Source: Chromatiales bacterium (lineage in GTDB: Bacteria > Pseudomonadota > Gammaproteobacteria > Thiohalospirales > Thiohalospiraceae). From it: a DNA stretch of 6,165 nt. This document shows, piece by piece, positions 1 through 6,000 of the stretch. The notes below the pieces were generated by a model, which saw only the letters and a program-made list of their open reading frames with translations, ran no database searches and was not told the origin of the DNA. The first letter of the stretch is position 1. Every line of letters starts with the position of its first letter. The stretch is taken from the NCBI GenBank assembly GCA_026984715.1, contig JALSRO010000478.1, positions 1-6,165 on the forward strand, given 5' to 3'. Both the position numbers and the translations under genes were made by a program.

Positions 1-557
1 CGCTTGTGGATGGTGACGGTTATGCGGGTCGAGGAGGGAGAGAACTTGATCGCGTTGGAGAGCAGATTGCTGATTACCTGCATCAGCCTTTCCCGATCCG
101 CCATTACCCATACGTTGCGGCTCTTCTCCTCCATGGTCAGCTCGATCTGGCGTCGGCCTGCAAACGGTTTCAGGTTGGCTATCGCTTGGTCGAGCAGGGG
201 TTGCAGCTCCAGCGGTTGTCCGACGAGTCTGGTCGAACCACTCTCCAGCATCTGCAGATCGAGAAAGTAGTTGATTAGATCGCGCAACCGGATGCTGTTT
301 TCGATTGCGATATCGAGCATCTCTGCGGCTCTTTCGGGGAGTGGTCCCGACACCTCTTTGGCGAGAAGCGTGAGACTGCCCTGGATGGCGGTGAGAGGAG
401 TTCTCAGTTCATGTCCGATGAGGGAAAAAAATTCCGACTTTGCCTGTTGCAGGGATGCCCGTTGTGCGGCGAAAAGCTCCATCAGGGCGGTATAGCTCTC
501 CTCGTCTTTGCTGCAGGCACGAATTCGGGAGCGCTGCTCTTCTGTAAGCATATCCAT
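1..557 (-). CDS. Sensor histidine kinase lacking an input domain (3' end off window)
   Basis: Two-component histidine kinase; it should autophosphorylate on a histidine and pass the phosphate to a response regulator. The 185 readable codons show a HisKA dimerisation domain from about residue 38. Its H-box is SLIGHELRTPLTAIQG, with phosphoacceptor His49. The start of the HATPase_c domain follows, with the N-box NLLSNAIKFSP at residues 164-174. The G-boxes lie beyond the left edge. The start is fixed to ATG at 557 (or the second ATG at 551) because an in-frame TAG lies only seven codons upstream and none of those codons can initiate. No strong ribosome binding site is seen. Only about 40 residues precede the HisKA domain, with no signal peptide, membrane segment, PAS or HAMP, so the protein looks soluble. 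It may sense through a partner, or carry a receiver or other domain after the ATPase. The family call is secure; signal and partner are unknown. Confidence 0.92.
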   Translation of the reverse strand, partial: MDMLTEEQRSRIRACSKDEESYTALMELFAAQRASLQQAKSEFFSLIGHELRTPLTAIQGSLTLLAKEVSGPLPERAAEMLDIAIENSIRLRDLINYFLDLQMLESGSTRLVGQPLELQPLLDQAIANLKPFAGRRQIELTMEEKSRNVWVMADRERLMQVISNLLSNAIKFSPSSTRITVTIHK

Positions 558-741
558 CTGTTCTCTGTCTCGTCTGTGCTACCGTTCCAGCAATAATATA
601 TGTCGCATTCAGGGCTTCAGGCAGGCGGAAAGAGTGGCCCGCTTCGAGATGAAGTCTCGCGACTCCCGCTATGATAAGCCCGCCATTCCCCGGATGAGGG
701 GGGAGGAGCAAGCATTTGCAATGTTTTCACATGTCACGGTT
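558..741. other. Intergenic spacer between the Sel1-repeat gene and the kinase gene
   Basis: This 184-nt gap holds no supportable gene. On the transcribed (minus) strand the only secondary structure seen is a short 5-bp hairpin (CGAGA/TCTCG, around 646-660) without a T-tract, so no intrinsic terminator is evident after the Sel1-repeat gene. An A/T-rich stretch near 593-602 could supply a -10 box for the kinase, but no convincing -35 accompanies it. The gap is long enough for the kinase to have its own promoter. Confidence 0.4.
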
Positions 742-1494
742 TCACCCTTCGGCGGGCAAACGGTTGCTCGCATACTTTCGGGCGAACTTCTCGCTCTGCT
801 GTTTTGTCTCCGACAGCTGATATCTGCTCATGGCCTTGCCCACCTTGTCCCGCTCTTCGGTTATCCGCAGTCGTTCCCCCTCATCCTTGGCGTTGAGGGC
901 GGCCACGTGCAGCCAGAGAAATGCTCGTGAGAGATTGGGGCGAGTGCCGCGGCCATCACGCAGCATCAGCCCAACCCGGTATTGCGCTAGTGCCTCCCCG
1001 TTTTCCGCGCTGCGCATCATCCAGTGAAATGCCTGTTTCAGATTCGGCCGGCGTAAACCGATGCCGCGGTAGTACATGTCGGCAAGTGCCATCTGAGCCA
1101 CGGCATCCCCATTTTCCGCGGCCTTGCGAAACCATCTGAGGGCGTGGGCAGGAGCCTTGCGCACCCCGATGCCGTTGTAGTACATGGTGGCGAGGATCCG
1201 TTGGGAGATCACATCTCCCTTGCGGGCAGCCTTGGTAAACCAGAGTGCGGCCTTGCGTGGATCTTTTTCAGCGCCATCGCCGGTGAGGTAGCTGCGCCCG
1301 AGCTGGTACTGGGCCTTTGCATCACCGAGGTTGGCCAACACCTCCAGTTTTGCTAGCTGTTGACGTGAGCGGGGAGCATCGCTCTGATTGGCCTCTGCAG
1401 AGGGATGGGCTGTGGAGGCCGTCTTTGCGCAGAGCACTCCGGGAATTCCTGGCAGGAGCAGCAATCCAAGAAACAGTGAGACAACGGTTCGCAT
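742..1494 (-). CDS. Secreted Sel1-repeat (TPR-like) protein
   Basis: A 250-residue protein with an N-terminal signal peptide: basic Arg2, a hydrophobic core at about residues 4-21, and a likely signal peptidase I cut after VLCA (residue 23). The context of Cys22 does not fit a lipobox. A low-complexity linker (24-44) leads to four Sel1-like repeats of about 36 residues, at roughly 58-93, 94-129, 130-166 and 167-202. These show the family signature A-Q-x-x-L-G/A-x-x-Y-x-x-G-x-G followed by A-x-x-W-F/L-x-x-A-A. The polar C-terminal tail (about 203-250) is rich in K, E and R and probably helical. Sel1-repeat proteins are protein-interaction scaffolds in bacterial signalling, envelope and host-interaction roles; no enzyme activity is expected. 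The periplasmic or exported location is inferred from the leader. The ATG at 1494 immediately precedes the leader, but its ribosome binding site is weak (TGAGAA). A palindromic repeat element ends about 30 nt upstream. The partner is unknown. Confidence 0.9.
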   Translation of the reverse strand: MRTVVSLFLGLLLLPGIPGVLCAKTASTAHPSAEANQSDAPRSRQQLAKLEVLANLGDAKAQYQLGRSYLTGDGAEKDPRKAALWFTKAARKGDVISQRILATMYYNGIGVRKAPAHALRWFRKAAENGDAVAQMALADMYYRGIGLRRPNLKQAFHWMMRSAENGEALAQYRVGLMLRDGRGTRPNLSRAFLWLHVAALNAKDEGERLRITEERDKVGKAMSRYQLSETKQQSEKFARKYASNRLPAEG

Positions 1495-1526
1495 CGGTGG
1501 CGGTTCTCAATGGGTTGTGATGGAGC

Positions 1527-1665
1527 AACTATTCAGCACGGCTGAAGATAAGATGCCTGGCGGTATCCGCCCCCTTTCGCGTGCCTCCTGATCCAGTGGA
1601 GAGGCCGTTCCCAGGAGTGCAGAAAGGGGGTGCCGACTGAAGTATCTTCGGTATGCTGAATAGTT
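1527..1665. repeat. 139-bp imperfect palindrome, MITE-like element
   Basis: The ends form a perfect 12-bp inverted repeat, AACTATTCAGCA at 1527-1538 and TGCTGAATAGTT at 1654-1665. The symmetry continues inward with three more matched blocks in the same order: GAAGATA (1544-1550 with 1643-1649), CCCCCTTTC (1570-1578 with 1622-1630) and CTCCTG (1585-1590 with 1612-1617). The central unpaired part is about 21 nt. The whole segment can therefore fold into one long interrupted hairpin. Terminal inverted repeats, small size and lack of coding capacity fit a miniature inverted-repeat transposable element or an extragenic palindromic repeat. I see no clear target-site duplication, so mobility is inference. 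Just outside the right end the terminal motif is partly duplicated in tandem (CTGAATAGTTA then CTGAATAAGTTA, 1657-1679). Confidence 0.7.
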
Positions 1666-1700
1666 ACTGAATAAGTTATCGGTTCGTCTGTGGTTTTTCT

Positions 1701-1721
1701 GAAGAGGGCTCTGGGCTCTTC
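1701..1721. repeat. Small hairpin GAAGAG/CTCTTC
   Basis: A perfect 6-bp inverted repeat (1701-1706 with 1716-1721) surrounds a 9-nt loop. It has no T-tract on the 3' side of either strand, so it does not look like an intrinsic terminator. It lies between the 139-bp palindrome and a second hairpin and may belong to the same repeat-derived region. Confidence 0.4.
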
Positions 1722-1744
1722 ATCAAATCGAGCGGGTGAAACCG

Positions 1745-1784
1745 GGCCATCCTTGACAGAAAGCGTGGGCGCTGGAGGATGGCC
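1745..1784. repeat. Nested hairpin GGCCATCC/GGATGGCC
   Basis: A perfect 8-bp inverted repeat (1745-1752 with 1777-1784) encloses a smaller 4-bp stem (AGCG at 1761-1764 with CGCT at 1769-1772). No T-tract follows on either strand. It could be a structured piece of a leader or a repeat remnant; nothing indicates a known RNA family. Confidence 0.45.
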
Positions 1785-1976
1785 GGCTGGAGGCGGTGGT
1801 CGAGGCAAAAAAGTAACTACTCACCACGAAGAGAAAGCTGTTCCATTGAAGGGTGGCAAGTTACATTTGTTGCATAGGGAAACCATGAATTGGATATCAG
1901 TCGTTACCAGGATGAGAGCTGCCAGTTTCTATCTATGCCTTCGGGTACTTCATCATCCTCTACATGGTGAATGGTT

Positions 1977-2009
1977 AAAAAAAGCCCGGTTCGCGTTGCG
2001 AACCGGGCT
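1977..2009 (-). terminator. Rho-independent terminator of the EF-hand gene
   Basis: A perfect 12-bp GC-rich stem (AGCCCGGTTCGC at 1983-1994 with GCGAACCGGGCT at 1998-2009) and a 3-nt loop is followed on the minus strand by seven T residues (A-run at 1977-1983). It lies about 76 nt after the stop of the EF-hand gene and shows that this transcript is not meant to continue into the Sel1-repeat gene. The T-tract is on the minus-strand side only, so it acts in that direction. Confidence 0.94.
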
Positions 2010-2057
2010 TGCTGCTGTTCGATGCTCTTCCCTGAGCGAAAAAAATCGTTCCATCTT

Positions 2058-2073
2058 CAGGCACTGGTGCCTG
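2058..2073 (-). other. 16-bp near-perfect palindrome in the EF-hand 3' untranslated region
   Basis: CAGGCAC (2058-2064) and GTGCCTG (2067-2073) form a 7-bp stem with only 2 nt between, about 12 nt after the EF-hand stop codon. A run of seven T residues occurs on the minus strand at 2045-2039, but 12 nt after the stem, too far for a standard terminator. It may be a 3' stabilising hairpin or a dyad protein-binding site. Confidence 0.5.
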
Positions 2074-2085
2074 CGTCAGAGAGGC

Positions 2086-2337
2086 TCACTTCTTGGCTGG
2101 AGCACTCTCCTCGGTGGGCTTTACCAGCGCTGCGAACTCATCCTTGTCCAGCTTGCCGTCGGCGTTGCGATCCGCATCGCTGAACAGCGGTGCCAAAGTC
2201 GCGGAACCTGCGGCTTCATCCTTGCTGATGACACCGTCGCCATTGGCGTCCAGCTCCGTAAAAGACAGTCCTCCCGCCACTGCGGCGGCAGAGAAAAACA
2301 GACCAATCGCGGCCAGTGTCAAAACACGCTTGTGCAT
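2086..2337 (-). CDS. Small secreted EF-hand calcium-binding protein
   Basis: An 83-residue protein with a signal peptide (MHKRVLTLAAIGLFFSAAAVAG; cleavage near residues 21-22) and two canonical EF-hand loops. The first is D30-A-N32-G-D34-G-V-I-S38-K-D-E41. The second is D56-R-N58-A-D60-G-K-L-D64-K-D-E67. Both have Asp at position 1, Asn/Asp at 3 and 5, Gly at 6, an aliphatic residue at 8 and Glu at 12, so both should bind calcium. A short charged, Pro/Ala/Lys-rich tail ends the protein. The start at 2337 is chosen over upstream ATGs because GGAG lies 7 nt before it and the leader begins there; starting at 2385 would put 16 extra residues before the leader. It should be periplasmic or exported, as a calcium buffer or calcium-responsive binding partner. 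It has its own putative sigma-54 promoter and its own terminator, so it is probably monocistronic. The exact role is unknown. Confidence 0.9.
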   Translation of the reverse strand: MHKRVLTLAAIGLFFSAAAVAGGLSFTELDANGDGVISKDEAAGSATLAPLFSDADRNADGKLDKDEFAALVKPTEESAPAKK

Positions 2338-2344
2338 ATTACTA

Positions 2345-2348
2345 CTCC
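2345..2348 (-). promoter_or_regulatory. Ribosome binding site that sets the EF-hand gene start
   Basis: GGAG on the minus strand lies 7 nt before the ATG at 2337. It decides against the longer reading from 2385, for which no such site is apparent. Confidence 0.8.
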
Positions 2349-2379
2349 ATTTTGGTTTCATGATACAAACTACACTGCT

Positions 2380-2399
2380 GTGCACCCCGGGTGTTGCAC
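2380..2399. repeat. Imperfect dyad overlapping the -12 element and start site
   Basis: GTGCACCCCGGGTGTTGCAC has matching outer arms (GTGCA/TGCAC) and inner arms (CACCC/GGGTG), with a 2-nt insertion in one side. It covers the -12 element and the predicted transcription start of the EF-hand promoter. It could be an operator or a 5' leader hairpin. It vaguely resembles an NtrC-type dyad (TGCACC...GGTGCA), but the half-site spacing is off by one and the position is not that of an enhancer. Confidence 0.35.
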
Positions 2400-2411
2400 A
2401 GGGAGTGCCAA
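2394..2411 (-). promoter_or_regulatory. Sigma-54 (-24/-12) promoter for the EF-hand gene
   Basis: On the minus strand, TTGGCACTCCCTGTGCAA matches the RpoN consensus YTGGCACG-N4-TTGCW at all but two positions. The invariant GG and GC are separated by exactly 10 nt. The predicted start near 2384 gives a 47-nt leader containing GGAG in front of the ATG at 2337. Sigma-54 promoters need an AAA+ activator bound upstream; half-sites at 2516-2598 are candidates. The match was found by eye, so I call it probable. Confidence 0.65.
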
Positions 2412-2515
2412 GTGATATCGGATCCCTTTCATTTCATGGAATTGGAAGAGTTTATGGTGGTTGAGTGGTAGTAGAAATGGGGGAGATGTGTCGGGGTGTG
2501 GAGACATCCGATGAC

Positions 2516-2598
2516 TGTCACGCAATAAGACTTTAATAACTAAATAAATTTCTACGTCGCCAGATCGTGACAATTCGGCAAAATGTGAACCCTGTCAC
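2516..2598. promoter_or_regulatory. Cluster of GTGACA half-sites upstream of the sigma-54 promoter
   Basis: The hexamer TGTCAC or its complement GTGACA occurs at 2516-2521, 2567-2572 and 2593-2598. The second and third form an inverted pair 20 nt apart. They lie about 130-215 nt upstream of the predicted EF-hand transcription start, a usual range for sigma-54 activator sites. The hexamer is short enough for chance to matter, and the last copy overlaps the hairpin after pilE. Confidence 0.3.
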
Positions 2599-2605
2599 AC
2601 GACAG
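2592..2605 (-). other. Weak stem-loop just after pilE
   Basis: CTGTC/GACAG forms a 5-bp stem with a 4-nt loop, starting 5 nt after the pilE stop codon. On the minus strand it is followed by GGGTTCACATTTTG, with only a delayed run of four T. It may be a weak terminator or a 3' end-protecting hairpin; I see no better terminator between pilE and the EF-hand gene. Confidence 0.3.
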
Positions 2606-2610
2606 TGGAC

Positions 2611-2994
2611 TCATGGCCAAGGGCCAATCTTGCGCCCAAGTGAGTCGAGTGCGAGGGGCTGTTGACCGTAGGTGGTGCTCTTCGGTGAGGCGATTGCGTA
2701 GTATTTCGTTGCTTTACAGTTGACCGATACCGTGTAGTACCCCTTTTTGGAAGGGCTGCTGGTACCGCAGGGGGTACAGCTGCTATAGCTGCCGTTGTCC
2801 AGCAGGCACTTCTCCATCTGAGTCTCGATGGTGGTCAGGGCGATGACGGCGTCGCTGACCTGCTGTCGGGCCATCTGTCTTTCAAACATGGGCCATCCCA
2901 CACCGGCCAGGATGGCGACGATCGCTACTGTGATCATGGCCTCTATCAGGGTGAAGCCTCTGCCGGTTATGAGACGGTTCGTGTGATATGGCAT
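2611..2994 (-). CDS. pilE: Type IV pilin of the PilE family (minor pilin)
   Basis: A 127-residue prepilin. The class III leader ends in TGRG, with prepilin peptidase (PilD) cleavage after Gly13. The mature protein begins FTLIEAMITVAIVAILAG, with methylated Phe+1, the assembly residue Glu+5 (Glu18) and the helix-kinking Pro+22 (Pro35). The mature chain is 114 residues, typical of small PilE-type minor pilins. It has four cysteines (63, 73, 76, 93), enough for two disulfides, including a close C-T-P-C pair. The tail DSLGRKIGPW resembles the end of other PilE proteins. After cleavage it should be inserted in the inner membrane and incorporated into the type IV pilus or its tip-priming complex. 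AAAGGAA lies about 6 nt before the ATG at 2994 and supports this start. It follows pilY1 after 50 nt on the same strand, as in the Pseudomonas fimU-pilVWXY1-pilE cluster, so co-transcription is likely. Which minor pilin it equals functionally is inferred from order and tail. Confidence 0.92.
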   Translation of the reverse strand: MPYHTNRLITGRGFTLIEAMITVAIVAILAGVGWPMFERQMARQQVSDAVIALTTIETQMEKCLLDNGSYSSCTPCGTSSPSKKGYYTVSVNCKATKYYAIASPKSTTYGQQPLALDSLGRKIGPWP

Positions 2995-3014
2995 CTCTGG
3001 TTCCTTTCGTTGTG

Positions 3015-3038
3015 GGGCCGGTCTCCTCTTGCCGGCCC
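3015..3038 (-). other. Intercistronic hairpin between pilY1 and pilE
   Basis: GGGCCGG (3015-3021) and CCGGCCC (3032-3038) form a perfect 7-bp all-GC stem with a 10-nt loop, 6 nt after the pilY1 stop. On the minus strand no T-tract follows, so it is not a standard terminator. It may stabilise the upstream message or set the relative yield of the small pilin and the very large PilY1. The loop is purine rich (contains GAGGAG), but no start codon follows at a suitable distance. Confidence 0.55.
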
Positions 3039-3044
3039 GCTAGG

Positions 3045-6000
3045 TCAACGTACCTGCCGCCAGGATTTGCGTCCGGTCTTTTCACCGGGATGGAGCTTGT
3101 AGGGCTCGCTTGCCGGGTCACCGGTCAGGTAGACGAAGTCCCGATCGTTGCTGGTGGCGAATCCGGGGGTGTTGGCGATCTGATCGATCTTGACGCCGCT
3201 CGTTGCCTTGCCCCCGACAAGATCTGTATCGTCAAACCGGTTGTCATTGTTTAGATCGAATGGGGAGTTGGCCAGCCGGCTGCCGTGGAATGCGTTCAGT
3301 ACCATCAGCCAGCTCTCCCCTCCGGAGGCGCAGGTGTTTCCCGACGGGCTCATGGTGGTGAAGATGATTCGCCTGCCGCGCAGCACGGGTGTGCTGATCT
3401 GCCGCTCTCCCGTTGCCGGCAGGTCGAGATACCAACCTTGGTGGGACGACATCTTTTTGTTGCTGGTGATGCGCACCTGTCGGGTATCGTAACCGGATTC
3501 GCTCTCTACGGTCTGCTGCAGCAGACGGGAGAGGTTCACCGGGGTATCGGTATCCAGGATTCCGTAGAATGACTGCCTCCCGGTGCTGGATACGTCGCCT
3601 GGTTCGAGAAATTTCCCGGTTCCAAAATAGATCATGATACCGGTTCCATAGGGTGTGCGGCCCACCTCTGGGCGTTCGGTTATGGGCTGGCGGTTACCGG
3701 CTCCGTCCACTATCTGGGTTTGGAACAGGGGCGCAGGAGCGCTGCCCCCGAGGCTGTCCACCTCCCAGCTGGACGGGTCGGAGCTGCTGACATCGAATTT
3801 CCACAGGTTGCCCAGCAGATCACCTGCGTAGATGTAGTCCACCTTGCTGTCTCCATCGATATCCACCGGAGTGGCGCTGGCCAGTCCGTTGGGTGTGGAG
3901 AGGGAGCCGGCACCGGTGTCGAGCTTGAAGAAGTTGTCCCCCTCTCTCCAGCCGCTGCCGCCCTTGTCCACGTAGGCGATATAGAGAACTGCGTTGCCAC
4001 TGCTGCTGGCGTTCCCATCGCTCTCCGTGTTGTTGTACCCATTGCCGAAGATCACCGCCCATCTGCCGTTCTGCATCCGGCTGAGGGTGGAGCGGCTGTA
4101 GCTGTAGCCAAGATCGGGATCGTCGCTGTCGGTGAACTCCCATACCACATTCGTGGCAGCGCTGGATTCGTTGCCAAAACTGTCTGGATCAGTGATATCC
4201 AGAAGATAGATTCCCTGGCCGCCCCGGTTCAGGCCGCCGGTCAGCAGGGTGTGCCAGCTGCCGTTATAGAATACGTCTCCCATGGTTGGTGTGGCGTCCA
4301 CGAAGAACTTGTGGGTGTATCCGGGTTGTGCCAGCGAGGCGAGATTGCGATAGACACTGCCCGGTACGTAGGCGAATCTCTCCACGCCGGTGGTTGCATC
4401 GAAGGCGTGCAGCATGCCGTCGTTGGCGCCGACGTAGATCATCTTGGGGCGGCTCTGCCATCTGTTGCGGAATGAGCTGTAGTTGTCGAAGCCATAGCGA
4501 AATGCAGGTGGTCCGACGAAGAGGGGCGAGGAGTTTACGATGTCTCCCAGCCGGTTCTGCCGGTTGCGCAGGGTGCCCCCTCTCTTCTGTTCATTGCTGT
4601 CGTCGCCCCGCAGGTAGTCGAGGATCTTCTCCGTTCCCAGCGCGCTCTTCTGGGTGCTGCTAAGGGTGCTCCAGCGAAATGGCCGACCAGTATTGCCGTC
4701 ATAGGTGAGGATGGTTCGGCTGTCGTATGATGGCAGTTTGTCGGCGGCATCCCATTCGGCGCCTTCCGGCCCGCTTCCCGAGAGATCCAGCGAGCCGAAG
4801 TCCTTCTTGGCAGGGTCGGCATGGAGCCGGTAGGAGAGCAGTTGTCCGCTCCAGCTGCCGTTGTTGAATCGTGACTGGTAGACTCTGCTGTCGCTGCTGA
4901 TATAACCGGTGCTCAGTGCAACCGTTGCGGCGGCCGGGTTGCTGCGGCCACTGATCTGCTCCATGGTCTTGTTCAGACCATCCAGCAGGCTTTCCGGTGT
5001 TGCGGCGGAGAAGAATCCACCTTTGCTGTTGAATCCTGCGTGCCACAGATCGTCTATCTTCTCCATATCGGCGGTATCGGTGGTGGGATCGCCCCAATTT
5101 CCGGCCGCGGTGAGGGGGGGATTGGGCCAGCCGTCGCCGTCCTTGTCGGAGAGCCGCCCGTAGACACCGAAAGCTGCACCAAAGGTGACCATGTGCTGGT
5201 GTGTGGCTGGGTCGGCGGCGTCTGCGGGCACCTCGTCCGGGAGGTCGCTGAGATCCTTCTTGTAGTAGTGCATGGCCACGTCTGCAAGGGTGCCGGAAAC
5301 TCCGTCACCATCTTCGTCTCTCACCGAGGGGTCGTCTCCGTTCCAGTAGCCGTCGGTAAACAGCAATGCAAAATTCTTCTGGCAACTTCCCCCTTTGTCG
5401 GCGGGCAGGATGGGATCGGCCCGCCCGTCGGTGTTGTCGAAATATCTTCCTACTGCCTCCAGTCCCTTGCGCAGCGGAGTACCACCATTGCCCATCTGGA
5501 ATCCCAGCAGTTTGTTGAGCAGATCGGCGTTGTGGCTGGTGTAGTCCGTTACCGAAGGGGGCGGGACTTCTACGAATAAGCGGTTGTCCCTCCGGTTGTT
5601 GATCACGCTGGCACCATAGCGCAGGTTGGGACGCTTGGTAAGAACCTCGGCGATTGCGGCCTTGGCGGTCATGGAGCGGCGTCGGTGGTACTGGTACCAG
5701 TTGGCGATGTTCTGTTGCATGGCCGCGACCCTGGCGCTGTCCCGGATATAGAGGGGAGGGGAGATAATCGGATTCAAACCGGTTTCGTCCGGTTTGTAGC
5801 GGATCTCCTCTATCTTGATATTGTCTGCATTCACGGTGAATCGGGTATGGCTGTCCCACAGATCGATCTCTCCATTGGGGCCGTGGGTGACGTTGATCGC
5901 CTGGTCCGGTCCGCTGCCATCGTCGTCCTTCCCGCGTCGCGGCATGTCGCCTTTGTACCCCTTGTCGTCACGCCATACCTCGAAGACGAAACCGGTCAGG

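Larger units (their letters stand above)
1495..2085. other. 591-nt non-coding stretch with palindromic structures
   Basis: No credible gene lies here. Open frames crossing it on either strand have no recognisable domain and run through strong inverted repeats. From right to left on the transcribed strand it holds the 3' region and terminator of the EF-hand gene (2085 to about 1977), an unstructured tract (about 1827-1976), one copy of a short dispersed motif (1813-1826), two hairpins (1784-1745 and 1721-1701), and a 139-bp imperfect palindrome (1665-1527) just upstream of the Sel1-repeat gene. Any promoter for that gene must lie here, but I see no convincing -35/-10 pair. Confidence 0.7.

Noticed and set aside
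409..711. 100-codon minus-strand frame overlapping the kinase start
   Set aside because: The overlapping frame encodes the H-box of a histidine kinase; this frame has no motif and ends within the H-box region.
1754..1759. TTGACA on the plus strand as a -35 box
   Set aside because: No -10-like sequence lies at 16-18 nt, and no plus-strand gene follows.
1533..1808. 91-codon open frame on the minus strand
   Set aside because: It runs through the palindromic element and both hairpins. The proline-rich start and lack of any known motif indicate chance.
2039..2073. Palindrome 2058-2073 plus the T-run at 2045-2039 as a terminator
   Set aside because: Twelve nt separate stem and T-run; the perfect terminator at 1977-2009 serves the gene far better.
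2338..2385. A 16-residue N-terminal extension of the EF-hand protein
   Set aside because: It would place non-leader residues before a good signal peptide; the ribosome binding site sits in front of the inner ATG, and the predicted start site near 2384 falls inside the longer frame.
1690..2415. 241-codon open frame on the plus strand
   Set aside because: It runs antisense through the EF-hand gene, its terminator hairpin and the sigma-54 promoter. It has no recognisable domain and its composition looks like an antisense shadow.
3720..4475. 251-codon open frame on the plus strand
   Set aside because: Exact antisense of the conserved PilY1 propeller; long antisense frames are common opposite GC-rich genes.
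5040..5579. 179-codon open frame on the plus strand
   Set aside because: Antisense to the PilY1 vWA-like region, with no domain and no ribosome binding site noted.
3045..5945. PilY1 beginning at the Met at 5945
   Set aside because: The same frame stays open to the right edge and encodes conserved PilY1 sequence (DFNVLYFNPAQTYKPW), so the gene is 5' truncated by the window rather than starting there.
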